Source: Ruminiclostridium papyrosolvens C7 (GTDB lineage: Bacteria > Bacillota > Clostridia > Acetivibrionales > DSM-1351). From it: a stretch of DNA of 64,000 bases. Positions 1 through 8,917 of this stretch are shown here, one piece after another. Location of the stretch: contig NZ_ATAY01000034.1 of the NCBI RefSeq assembly GCF_000421965.1, forward strand, positions 62,001 through 126,000, written 5' to 3'. Below the pieces are notes generated by a model. The model saw only the letters and a list, made by a program, of their open reading frames with translations. It did not search any database and was not told where the DNA came from. Every line of letters begins with the position of its first letter. Position 1 is the stretch's first letter. A program made the translations under genes and the position numbers.

Positions 1-273
1 AAGATTTTCTGCTATAACAGCTCTTATCTTGGAAGAATCTTCAGGAGCGGAACAGGCGAGAGCTTTAATTCCTATCTTGATCATGTCCGGATTCGCAAGG
101 CAAAAGAGATGCTTGCGGAAGGGAAGTACAAGGTTTATGAAATTTCTTATATGGTAGGGTACAAAAATATAGACTATTTTTATAGAAAGTTCAAATACTA
201 TGTAGGACGAAAACCAAGGGACTATTGGGGCGAAATGCCAAACCTGACTACAAGGATTGAAAAGGAGAGTTAA
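1..273 (+). CDS. AraC-family transcriptional regulator, C-terminal fragment
   Basis: The frame is open from base 1 to a TAA at 271-273 and encodes the last 90 residues of a protein whose start lies outside the window. The visible part is the second half of an AraC/XylS DNA-binding domain. It contains the conserved stretch running from SYLDHVRIRKAKEML to YEISYMVGYKNIDYFYRKFK and ends with the typical GRKPRDY motif. The next gene starts 3 bases after the stop, so it probably controls or is co-transcribed with the GH42 galactosidase, a common pairing in sugar-utilisation loci. The sensing domain cannot be seen, so the inducer is unknown. Confidence 0.9.
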   Translation, partial: KIFCYNSSYLGRIFRSGTGESFNSYLDHVRIRKAKEMLAEGKYKVYEISYMVGYKNIDYFYRKFKYYVGRKPRDYWGEMPNLTTRIEKES

Positions 274-276
274 GGG

Positions 277-2337
277 ATGGACAAATATATGCCTATTGGC
301 AACAAGTTTCCCCGTATTCTACATGGTGGAGATTACAACCCGGAGCAGTGGTTGGAGACGCCAAAGATAATAGATGAAGATTTTCGTCTTATGAAGCTTG
401 CCCACTGTAATGCAATGACAGTTGGAATCTTTTCGTGGATGGCACTGGAGCCGGAAGAGGGCAAGTACAATTTCGGTTGGATGGACGATATTATGGATAG
501 GTTTGCTCAAAAGGGAATGGCTGCTATTCTGGCTACTCCCAGTGGTGCAAAACCCAGTTGGTTTTCGCAAAAATACCCTGAAATATTGCGTACTCAGGCC
601 GACAGACTAAAGGATTTACATGGGGGACGTCATAACCATTGTTTTACCTCTCCCATTTACCGTAAGAAGGTGAGCCAAATCAATCGTATGCTGGCAGAAC
701 GGTATGGAAAGCATCCTGCATTAATTTTATGGCATATATCTAATGAATACAGCGGGGAATGTCATTGTCCCCTTTGTCAGGATGAGTTCCGTAGCTTTCT
801 TCGGAATAAGTATGACAATGACCTTGACAGGCTCAACCATGAGTGGTGGACGGGCTTCTGGGCACACCGGTATACAGATTGGTCACAAATTGAGTCACCA
901 TCTCCACGGGGTGAGCATGAGACTCATGGACTTATTCTGGATTGGAAAAGGTTTGTCTCACACCAGACAATTGACTTTTTTAGAAACGAAATAAAACCCT
1001 TACGGGAATTAACACCGGACATTCCTGTTACTACAAATCTGATGGGAACCTTTCCGGGTATAGAATACAGGGAACTTGCAAAAGAATTGGATGTAGTTTC
1101 CTGGGATAATTATCCCACCTGGCATACCACGGAGCAGCCGGATTGGAAAATCGGTGTACGAACTTCATTTGTCCATGACCTTAACAGGTCTCTCAAACAG
1201 GGTAAACCCTTTATGATGATGGAAAGTACACCAAGTACTGTTAACTGGCAAAAGGTAAACAAGCTAAAGCGCCCCGGCATGCATTTGCTATCGTCATTGC
1301 AGGCGGTGGCTCATGGCAGTGACACAGTTCAGTACTTTCAATGGCGAAAATCACGGGGGAGTTTTGAAAAATTCCATGGTGCGGTGGTGGATCATGCAGG
1401 CCATGAGAACACCCGTGTTTTCAGGGATGTTGCACAGGTGGGGCAAGCACTTGAAAAACTGGACGAAGTTGTGGGAACTACGGTTCATCCGCAAGTTGCA
1501 ATAATATTTGATTGGGAAAACCGATGGGCCATAGAGGAGGCACAGGCTCTTGCCCGTGACAGGATAAAGTATGAGGAAACCTGTATCTCACATTATACAG
1601 CCTTCTGGATGCAAGGGGTAACCGTAGACATTATAGGTGCAAGAGAAGATTTTTCACAGTATAAGCTTGTTATTGCACCTATGCTCTATATGACACATCC
1701 CGGTGTTGGACAGCGTATAGAGTCCTTTGTTAGGGAGGGAGGAACTTTTGTTACCAGCTATTGGAGCGGAATTGTAAATGAGAATGACCTATGTCATCTG
1801 GGAGGATTTCCGGGGCCTCTGCGTGGGGTTACAGGTGTTTGGAGTGAGGAAATAGACACATTGCACCCCGATGAAAACAATAATTTGATTATGAATGATA
1901 ATTCTCTGGGACTTTTTGGTACTTACAGGGTGCAGGACTTCTGTGATTTGATTCACGCAGAATCTGCACAGGTTCTGGCTGTGTACGGAGACGATTTTTA
2001 TCAAGGTCGTCCGGCTCTTACGGTTAACCGGTTTGGAAAGGGGAATGCCTACTATATGGCTGCCCGTACAGGAGCAGATTTCCTTGATAATTTCTACAAT
2101 GCCCTAATGGAAAAGTTATTACTTACACGTACAATCAAAGCGAAGCTACCAAGGGGAGTAACAGCCCAACATCGTACTGATGGACAAAACCGCTACATAT
2201 TTATAATGAATTTCAATGCAAAAAAAGAAGAGATTTCTCTTGACGGGATTTACACAGATATGCTTACCGGCGAAGATAGACAAGGAATTCTGGAACTTAA
2301 TCCTTATGACGTAAAAGTCTTAAAAGAAAACAAATAA
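277..2337 (+). CDS. GH42 beta-galactosidase
   Basis: A 686-residue cytoplasmic glycoside hydrolase of family 42, which removes terminal beta-linked galactose from short galactosides; there is no signal peptide. The acid/base glutamate is E157 in HISNEYSG and the nucleophile is E316 in MMMESTPS. The four cysteines of the family zinc site are all present (C122, C162, C164, C167; motif ECHCPLC). The length matches the family (about 650-690), covering the TIM barrel, trimerisation domain and small C-terminal beta domain. The ATG lies just after an AAGGAGAG-like site that overlaps the end of the AraC gene. Substrate range (lactose versus plant galacto-oligosaccharides) cannot be read from the sequence. 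Confidence 0.93.
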   Translation: MDKYMPIGNKFPRILHGGDYNPEQWLETPKIIDEDFRLMKLAHCNAMTVGIFSWMALEPEEGKYNFGWMDDIMDRFAQKGMAAILATPSGAKPSWFSQKYPEILRTQADRLKDLHGGRHNHCFTSPIYRKKVSQINRMLAERYGKHPALILWHISNEYSGECHCPLCQDEFRSFLRNKYDNDLDRLNHEWWTGFWAHRYTDWSQIESPSPRGEHETHGLILDWKRFVSHQTIDFFRNEIKPLRELTPDIPVTTNLMGTFPGIEYRELAKELDVVSWDNYPTWHTTEQPDWKIGVRTSFVHDLNRSLKQGKPFMMMESTPSTVNWQKVNKLKRPGMHLLSSLQAVAHGSDTVQYFQWRKSRGSFEKFHGAVVDHAGHENTRVFRDVAQVGQALEKLDEVVGTTVHPQVAIIFDWENRWAIEEAQALARDRIKYEETCISHYTAFWMQGVTVDIIGAREDFSQYKLVIAPMLYMTHPGVGQRIESFVREGGTFVTSYWSGIVNENDLCHLGGFPGPLRGVTGVWSEEIDTLHPDENNNLIMNDNSLGLFGTYRVQDFCDLIHAESAQVLAVYGDDFYQGRPALTVNRFGKGNAYYMAARTGADFLDNFYNALMEKLLLTRTIKAKLPRGVTAQHRTDGQNRYIFIMNFNAKKEEISLDGIYTDMLTGEDRQGILELNPYDVKVLKENK

Positions 2338-2341
2338 AATA

Positions 2342-2385
2342 AGCGTACCCGCTGATTTAATCGGTAGGTACGCTATTCTTTGTTT
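2342..2385 (+). terminator. Intrinsic terminator after the GH42 gene
   Basis: Arms AGCGTACC (2342-2349) and GGTACGCT (2367-2374) pair perfectly, with a T-rich tail ATTCTTTGTTT. It sits between two convergent genes. Confidence 0.75.
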
Positions 2386-2398
2386 ATGTTATAAGAAA

Positions 2399-3763
2399 CT
2401 ATTCTATGATTGGCAATTTTTGCAAACTCTCTTTTGCAGATTCCGGAGAAAATTCTATATCATCAATGAGTCCGTTAAAATAGTTTTCATATGCTGCGAA
2501 ATCAAAGTATCCGTGTCCGCTGAGACAGAACAGAATAACCTTTTCCTCGCCGGATTCCTTTGCCAGAATAGCTTCATCAATTGCAGCCCTTATAGCATGT
2601 GCTGATTCGGGAGCAGGAACTATTCCTTCTGCCCGTGCAAAGGATACTGCCGCTTCAAAAACGGATTTCTGACCGTATGCTTTTGCTTCAATTATTCCGT
2701 CATGATACAGTTGGCTGACAATGGCGGAATCGCCATGATATCTCAATCCGCCTGCATGTATACCGGAGGGAATAAAGTCATGTCCCAAAGTATACATTTT
2801 AGTTATTGGAGCTGCTTTTGCGGTATCGCCGTAATCAAATGCAAATACACCCTTTGTCAAAGTGGGACATGCTGATGGTTCAACAGCTACAGCCCTAAGG
2901 GCGTGTCCATTGAGCTTATCCTGCAAAAATGGGAAAGTCAGACCTGCAAAATTGCTTCCGCCTCCGCAGCAAGCAAAAATTACGTCTGGGTATTCATCCA
3001 AATACTCCATTTGCTTTTTTGCTTCGATTCCGATTATGGTCTGATGCAGGCATACGTGGTTTAAAACACTCCCCAGTGCATAGTTGGTATCAGCATGTGT
3101 TGCTGCATCCTCAACCGCTTCACTTATTGCGATTCCAAGACTGCCCGAGCAATCAGGGTCTCTTTCCAAAATACTTCTTCCGCTGTTTGTCAGTGTGCTG
3201 GGACTTGCTACAACATTTGCACCAAAGGTTTTCATAAATGAACGTCTGTATGGTTTTTGCTGATAGCTGACATTTACCATGTAAACCGAACATTCCAATC
3301 CAAATTGGCTTGTTGCAAGGCTTAAGGCACTGCCCCATTGACCTGCACCTGTTTCCGTTGCAAGTCTTTTTATGCCTGCAAGTTTATTGTAATATACCTG
3401 TGGGATTGCGGTATTAAGCTTATGGCTTCCCGTAGCATTTGTTCCTTCATATTTATAGTAAATTCTCGCAGGAGTATCCAACAGTTTTTCAAGAGCTTTT
3501 GCCCTGTAAAGAGGGCTGGGCCTAAACTGGCAGTACCTTTGACGAACCTCGTCAGGGATATCTATGTAACGTTCGGAAGACATTTCCTGTTTGATTACCT
3601 CATCCGGGAAAATAGCCTTCATATCATCAGGCTTAATAATATCAAGTGTTGCTGGATTGTGATAGGGTGCAGGCTTATTTGGCATGTCTGCAACTATGTT
3701 GTACCACTGCTTGGGAATATCGTTTTCGGACAGAATTACCTTACTGATCTCATCTCTTCTCAT
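2399..3763 (-). CDS. Tryptophan synthase beta-like protein (TrpB2 type)
   Basis: A 454-residue PLP enzyme of the TrpB2 subfamily, which joins indole and serine to make tryptophan. The PLP lysine is in GSHKLNTA and the phosphate-binding loop is CGGGSNFAGL. The extended N-terminal region (PNKPAPYHNP and the following residues) separates TrpB2 from TrpB1. I place the start at the ATG at 3763 because a GGAGG site lies 7 bases upstream; the longer frame from 3775 would overlap that site. No trpA or other trp gene is adjacent, so it may act as a free-standing indole-salvage enzyme. An alternative role on another serine-derived substrate cannot be excluded. Confidence 0.88.
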   Translation of the reverse strand: MRRDEISKVILSENDIPKQWYNIVADMPNKPAPYHNPATLDIIKPDDMKAIFPDEVIKQEMSSERYIDIPDEVRQRYCQFRPSPLYRAKALEKLLDTPARIYYKYEGTNATGSHKLNTAIPQVYYNKLAGIKRLATETGAGQWGSALSLATSQFGLECSVYMVNVSYQQKPYRRSFMKTFGANVVASPSTLTNSGRSILERDPDCSGSLGIAISEAVEDAATHADTNYALGSVLNHVCLHQTIIGIEAKKQMEYLDEYPDVIFACCGGGSNFAGLTFPFLQDKLNGHALRAVAVEPSACPTLTKGVFAFDYGDTAKAAPITKMYTLGHDFIPSGIHAGGLRYHGDSAIVSQLYHDGIIEAKAYGQKSVFEAAVSFARAEGIVPAPESAHAIRAAIDEAILAKESGEEKVILFCLSGHGYFDFAAYENYFNGLIDDIEFSPESAKESLQKLPIIE

Positions 3764-3775
3764 CTTAACCTCCAT

Positions 3776-3800
3776 ATCCTTTAAGTTGTAAAGGATTTCT
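3776..3800 (-). promoter_or_regulatory. Small hairpin in the trpB2 leader
   Basis: ATCCTTT and AAAGGAT flank a 7-base loop directly upstream of the trpB2 ribosome-binding site. It could affect mRNA stability or translation. There is no T-run, so it is not a terminator, and it is not a T-box. Confidence 0.35.
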
Positions 3801-3817
3801 TAACTAGTCTATATAAT

Positions 3818-3845
3818 ATTTTACTTGAATTGGATTATAAGTCAA
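3818..3845 (-). promoter_or_regulatory. Candidate promoter of trpB2
   Basis: On the minus strand, TTGACT (3845-3840) is followed after 16 bp by TAAAAT (3823-3818). This is close to the sigma-A consensus and about 55 bp upstream of the chosen start. Confidence 0.5.
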
Positions 3846-3932
3846 TAAAATAATTGTATACAAATGGATTAATTACTTCTCTAAAAGAATATAAATTTAT
3901 TATACTGGCAAGTAGGACAAGGAGGTTTTTAT

Positions 3933-4712
3933 ATGTTCAGATATTTTTTTACTTACATAGACAACATACCAAAGAGATTTCACAACTCCCTGTTTTCTGT
4001 ACAGCACCTTCTTACTGTGGGTATGGTGGTTTGCATGTGGTGTATGCTTACTATACTGTTCAAGGATAAGAGTGAGGAAAAAAAGTGGAGAATGCTTATA
4101 CTGAGCAGCTTGCTGCTGCCCCTGACAGAAGGTGCACAGGTGTTATGGTACAACGCTGTAGGGCAGTTTTCCTGGGGGTATACACTGCCCCTTCACTTGT
4201 GCAGCCTTATGTGCATTATACTTCCTATAATGACTATTACCAGATGCAGGTTGCTGATGGAATATTCGTATGCTATGGGATTGGCACCGGCTTTATTGAC
4301 ACTTTTAACACCTGATGTTTATTATTATCCGTCCTTTTCATTTATATATATACAAAGCATGCTGGTTCACGGAATCATTTGCTTTATCCCGATATTCATG
4401 GTTTTTGGCATGGGCTTCAGACCGGACATACGGAGCCTTCCCAAAACAGTTGCAATGTTGGTAGCTTTTGCCCTGATGGTAACTCCTGTAAATATCGCTA
4501 CTAAAGGGAATTACTTTTTTTTAAGGTATCCGGCACCCGGCTCACCAATGGAATTTTTTGCAAAATATGTGGGGAATCCTTGGTACCTCATACCTACGTT
4601 TCTTCTGGGTTGCCTGCTTTGGTTTATTTTATATATACCTTTTGTTTATTCAAAAAGACACCGAAAGCAATCAGAACATATTAACAGGGACAAAATCAGA
4701 ATTTTATTTTAA
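3933..4712 (+). CDS. YwaF/TIGR02206-type integral membrane protein
   Basis: A 259-residue membrane protein with about six or seven hydrophobic segments. It resembles the bacterial YwaF (TIGR02206) family, related to eukaryotic TMEM164. The family signature LPLHLCSL is present; H88 and C90 fall where TMEM164 proteins carry conserved, proposed catalytic residues. An acyltransferase-like role in the membrane is inferred from that relationship only. The start is supported by AAGGAGG 8 bases upstream. The last 9 bases overlap the end of the convergent FAD/Rieske gene, so no room remains for a separate terminator. Confidence 0.75.
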   Translation: MFRYFFTYIDNIPKRFHNSLFSVQHLLTVGMVVCMWCMLTILFKDKSEEKKWRMLILSSLLLPLTEGAQVLWYNAVGQFSWGYTLPLHLCSLMCIILPIMTITRCRLLMEYSYAMGLAPALLTLLTPDVYYYPSFSFIYIQSMLVHGIICFIPIFMVFGMGFRPDIRSLPKTVAMLVAFALMVTPVNIATKGNYFFLRYPAPGSPMEFFAKYVGNPWYLIPTFLLGCLLWFILYIPFVYSKRHRKQSEHINRDKIRILF

Positions 4713-6236
4713 CCTGTCAAGTGGTTTTAGAGCAGGGCCTTCAATCACGGTTCCGTCATAGCTGTATCTTGAAGCATGACAGGGACAATCCCAGGTCTTT
4801 TCGGCTGAATTCCAGTTAACTTCACAACCCAGATGCTTACATGTTGTATCTACTATAAAAACATTGCCGTCATTATCCATGTAGGCTCCGGCTTTTTTGC
4901 CGTGGTACTTTACTGGCTTACCTTCACCCGGCTGTATTTTAAACTCTACCGGAGGCGATTCCAGTTTTCCTGAAATCAGATTGTCAACAACATCTGCATT
5001 TTCTTTTATAAAGTTTTTGGCGGAGCTGAAAGGAGTGAACCGTGAGGGGGTAAATATATTTTCAGCTTCGCTTTTTCCGTTGGCAATAATATCACGTATT
5101 ATCATTGCAGATACATGGCTGGTTGTCATACCCCATTTCTGGAACCCTGTGGCTACAAAGATATTCATTTTATTACCTGTTATATGCCCTATATAAGGAA
5201 TTTCGTTCATTACGGTATAATCCTGGGCTGACCAGCGGTAAGGTACATCTGTAGCCTTAAAATCAGTTTCTGCAAAATTTATAAGATTTGTATAATGTTC
5301 TTTTTCATCTTTGTCTTCCCCCGTTTTATGGTGCTCCCCACCCAGAATAAGAAGCTGATTACCGTCTTCTACTGGTTGGGTTCTGATAGACCGTGTTGGT
5401 TCTTCATAGGAGATATACATTCCATACGGAAGGCTTACAGGTGATTTTACCGCAAGTGAATAGGAACGTTCAGCGTACATTCTTGCAGAATAGAATCCCC
5501 ACCCGTCATAAAATGGGAAGTGACTGGCTACTATTACCTTGTCTGATTTTATACTGAAGCCGCTTCGGGTGGATGTTGTACATTCACGGTCTTCATGGAT
5601 GTCAAGGGCTACAGTGTTCTCAAAAATGTGACCACCGTTTTTTACAAATTTATCTGCAAGTGACAGAAGATACTTTCTGGGATGAAACTGAGCCTGATTA
5701 TCAAAGCATACTGCCCCCTGAACAGCAAAGGGAAGAGGAAGAGAGGCTTCAAATCTTGCAGGAAGACCAATAGATTTAGCTGCATTTACCTCTTCCTCGA
5801 TAACGTTTATATATTGTTCTTCCTTTGTATATACAAAGTTTGGTTGTCGGCTGAAATCACATATTATATCGTTTTCTTTTATTATGTCTTCAATCGTTGA
5901 TATGGCTTTTTCGTTAATCTCCCCATATTTGGCCGCACCTTCTTCTCCCAACTGTTTTATCAGTTTTGCATATTTAACGCTGTGGAGAGAAGTTATTTTT
6001 GCTGTGGTGTGTCCCGAAGTGGAATGGGCGATTCTGTTAGCATCTATTATAACAACATCCAAGCCTTCCTTCTGAAGGAAATATGCTGTTGCTATCCCGG
6101 TTATTCCGCCTCCCACAACCAGAATATCGGTTTTAATATTTTCATTCAACTCCGGATAGTTAGTTTCAGGCGTTGACCCAATCCAATAAGATTCTACCGG
6201 TTTTGAGAATGCTTTTTCTATTAGATTCTGTGGCAT
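4704..6236 (-). CDS. FAD-dependent oxidoreductase with C-terminal Rieske domain
   Basis: A 510-residue two-domain enzyme. The N-terminus has the FAD-binding Rossmann motif VVGGGITGIATAYFLQ of the DAO/glycine-oxidase-like family. The C-terminus (about residues 430-510) is a Rieske 2Fe-2S domain with C466-x-H468 and C484-P-C-H487. The same order is found in Bacillus YhfW-type proteins, whose substrate is not established. The Rieske cluster probably relays electrons from the flavin to an external partner. The protein ends directly after the Rieske domain. No electron-transfer partner is encoded next door. Confidence 0.88.
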   Translation of the reverse strand: MPQNLIEKAFSKPVESYWIGSTPETNYPELNENIKTDILVVGGGITGIATAYFLQKEGLDVVIIDANRIAHSTSGHTTAKITSLHSVKYAKLIKQLGEEGAAKYGEINEKAISTIEDIIKENDIICDFSRQPNFVYTKEEQYINVIEEEVNAAKSIGLPARFEASLPLPFAVQGAVCFDNQAQFHPRKYLLSLADKFVKNGGHIFENTVALDIHEDRECTTSTRSGFSIKSDKVIVASHFPFYDGWGFYSARMYAERSYSLAVKSPVSLPYGMYISYEEPTRSIRTQPVEDGNQLLILGGEHHKTGEDKDEKEHYTNLINFAETDFKATDVPYRWSAQDYTVMNEIPYIGHITGNKMNIFVATGFQKWGMTTSHVSAMIIRDIIANGKSEAENIFTPSRFTPFSSAKNFIKENADVVDNLISGKLESPPVEFKIQPGEGKPVKYHGKKAGAYMDNDGNVFIVDTTCKHLGCEVNWNSAEKTWDCPCHASRYSYDGTVIEGPALKPLDRLK

Positions 6237-6398
6237 ATATTTTTTCTCCTTGATTCAACTAAGTTTCATTTAATTTACATTGTTAGAATATCCATATTTT
6301 TTAAAGAAATTCACGTGAAGCGACTCTATTTTGTTTAACTTAACCTTGACAGGTCAATATTCTCATAAGACTTGATTTTTATTTAGAAAGGGGATTTT

Positions 6399-7844
6399 AT
6401 GGCATATTCAGACCTCCATGAATTTATAGATAAACTGGAAGAAAAAGCAATGATTAAAAGAATAAAGTCAGAAACTGATGCTGAGCTTGAAATAACGGAA
6501 ATAACAGATAGAGTGGTAAAAAGCGGTGGTCCTGCTCTTCTTTTTGAAAAGGTAAGGAATTCAAAATTTCCATTACTTATAAATACTTTTGGGAGCTATG
6601 AAAGGCTGAACCTTGCACTGGGTGTTAAAAATATTGAGGAGGTTGCAGGGAAAATAGGAGATTTTATTGATGCGGCAAATTATGCGGGGTTTATTAAAAC
6701 CGTAAAAGCGGTTCCGTCTTTATTGCAGCTAACATCTGTTTTTCCGATAAAGCTTCCCACAAAAGGAAAGTGCCAGCAGGTAATTGATTACAGCCCCGAT
6801 TTGGGAAAGCTCCCGATACTTAAATGCTGGCCCGGGGATGGAGGCAGATTTATTACTTTGCCTGTGGTTATAACAAAAGACCCTGAAACAGGCATACAAA
6901 ATATGGGTATGTACCGTATGCAGGTATATGATGCCCAAACTACTGGAATGCACTGGCACCTCCACAAGGACGGCAGAAATATATATGACAAGTACCGCAG
7001 TGCCGGAGGAATAATGCCTGTATCTGTGGCAATAGGCTGTGACCCGGTGGTAATTTATTCCGCAACCGCTCCTCTTCCCCAATATATAGATGAAATATTA
7101 TTTGCGGGGTTTCTAAGAAAAAAGCCCGTATCATTGGTTAAGTGTGTAACAAATGATATTTATGTTCCGGCAAATGCTGATTTTATTCTGGAAGGATATG
7201 TGGATACAAGCGAGGGACTTCGTCTGGAGGGCCCATTTGGGGATCATACAGGGTATTATTCTCTTACTGATATGTACCCGGTTTTTCATTTGACCTGTAT
7301 GACCTACAGAGAGGATGCTATTTATCCTGCCACTGTTGTGGGCAAACCTCCCATGGAGGACTGTTATCTGGGTAAGGCAACTGAAAAACTGTTTCTTCCT
7401 TTACTAAGAATTCAATTCCCGGAGATTATCGACATGAATTTTCCTCTTGAAGGTGTTTTTCATAACTGTGTTATTGTTTCAATAAAAAAAAGGTTTCCGG
7501 GACATGCTAAAAAGGTAATGAACTCAATTTGGGGTTCGGGGCAGATGATGTACACAAAAATGGTTATAGTTGTGGATGAATCTGTAAATCCCCATGATTT
7601 ATCAACAGTTGCATGGAAGGTTTTTAACAATATTGACGGCAGGAGGGATATAGTTTTGTCAGACGGCCCTCTTGATGCACTGGATCATGCCTCCGACCAA
7701 AGACATTACGGATGCAGAATAGGTATTGACGCTACCATAAAACTTCCGGAGGAAGGCTATAGCCGCACATGGCCCGATGAAATAGCCATGTCAGAGAATA
7801 TAAAGTCATTAGTTACAAAAAGGTGGAAGGAATACGGTTTTTAA
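6399..7844 (+). CDS. UbiD-family prFMN-dependent decarboxylase
   Basis: A 481-residue member of the UbiD family, which uses prenylated FMN to (de)carboxylate aromatic or unsaturated acids. Family features include the N-terminal SDLHEFIDKLEE, the central EGPFGDHTGYYS block and the C-terminal YGCRIGIDATIKLP block. A UbiA prenyltransferase follows 11 bases after the stop, the usual arrangement in quinone-type pathways where a prenylated aromatic acid is decarboxylated. The cofactor-making UbiX is not in the window. The substrate is unknown; menaquinone or another prenylated aromatic is the default inference. RBS AAAGGGG precedes the ATG. Confidence 0.9.
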   Translation: MAYSDLHEFIDKLEEKAMIKRIKSETDAELEITEITDRVVKSGGPALLFEKVRNSKFPLLINTFGSYERLNLALGVKNIEEVAGKIGDFIDAANYAGFIKTVKAVPSLLQLTSVFPIKLPTKGKCQQVIDYSPDLGKLPILKCWPGDGGRFITLPVVITKDPETGIQNMGMYRMQVYDAQTTGMHWHLHKDGRNIYDKYRSAGGIMPVSVAIGCDPVVIYSATAPLPQYIDEILFAGFLRKKPVSLVKCVTNDIYVPANADFILEGYVDTSEGLRLEGPFGDHTGYYSLTDMYPVFHLTCMTYREDAIYPATVVGKPPMEDCYLGKATEKLFLPLLRIQFPEIIDMNFPLEGVFHNCVIVSIKKRFPGHAKKVMNSIWGSGQMMYTKMVIVVDESVNPHDLSTVAWKVFNNIDGRRDIVLSDGPLDALDHASDQRHYGCRIGIDATIKLPEEGYSRTWPDEIAMSENIKSLVTKRWKEYGF

Positions 7845-7855
7845 TAAGGAGAAAT

Positions 7856-8744
7856 ATGCTTGCTTCAAAGGTAATTAGAAAAATTTCCGACTATGGAACC
7901 CTCGTAATGTTCTCTCACTCCATATTTTCTTTGTCCTTTGCCGTTATTTCCATGCTGCTGGCTTCAAATGGGTTTCCCGGTGCATGGAAAGTATTCTGGA
8001 TATTAATAGCGTTTATGGGTGCCAGGACAGGTGCCAATGCGGTTAACAGGGCTATAGATGCAGAGATTGATAAGCTTAACCCAAGAACTTCGGTAAGACA
8101 AATTCCACAGGGACAGGTCAGCAAGGGTGAAGCCTATGGGCTGGCGGCTGTTTCTTTTACAATAATGCTTGTTTCTGCGGCTATGTTGAATATGCTTTGC
8201 CTTATACTGGCACCTCTTGCTCTTGTATTTATGACAGGCTACTCTTATACAAAAAGGTTTACATGGCTATGTCATATAATTTTAGGGATTACAACAGCTG
8301 CGGCTCCGGTGGGAGCATGGATTGCCGTAACCGGGAGTTTATCTGTAACTCCGTTGATAATGGGTGTTGCAAATACTTTGTGGGTAGCGGGCTTTGATAT
8401 AATATACGGTATACAGGACTATGAGTTCGATAAGGCCAACAAACTACGTTCAATTCCTGTGAAATTCGGTATACGCAAGGCACTCCACATTTCAAGCGCC
8501 TTCCATCTCATATCCTGTATCTTCCTGCTAATTTTAGGGATAATCAGCAGACAGCTTGGAACAATATATTTTTCTTGGACTATTGATAATAACAGTACTT
8601 TTAGGAATAGAACATTCACTTGTCGCCAATGTCAGAAAACCTGATGATACCGGAGGCGAAGTATATTCATTCACTGCATATTCATTGAATCAGATCATAA
8701 GCATTGTTTTTTTAACAGCCTCATTGTTGGAAATACTAATTTAG
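7856..8744 (+). CDS. UbiA-family prenyltransferase, 1-base frameshift
   Basis: A membrane prenyltransferase that attaches a polyprenyl chain to an aromatic acid. The Asp-rich prenyl-diphosphate motifs are visible as NAVNRAIDAEIDKLNPRT and DIIYGIQDYEFDKAN. I start at the ATG at 7856 (RBS AAGGAG), not at an upstream ATG inside ubiD. Reading frame one runs to 8644 but its end is not family-like. Skipping one T in the T5 run at 8569-8573 moves translation into the frame ending at 8744, giving a normal hydrophobic tail (LGLLIITVLLGIEHS onward). One extra T therefore breaks the gene, either as a sequencing error or a real mutation. Confidence 0.85.
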
Positions 8745-8917
8745 ATTACTCATTTGAGTACTTTATAACAGCATCTTATGTAAAAGAATGGACTTGTCAT
8801 AAATGTTAATGTAAACTAATTTTACTAACCTTTTTTAGAAAACTTTGTAAGACTTATTCTTAATATTATCGTATAGTTTTACAAATTAAGGATTAGAAAA
8901 TAATAAAGGAGATAAGA

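Noticed and set aside
8570-8575. Programmed frameshifting in ubiA
   Set aside because: UbiA proteins are not known to use it and no stimulatory structure or slippery codon pair suited to a +1 shift is evident; an indel is simpler.
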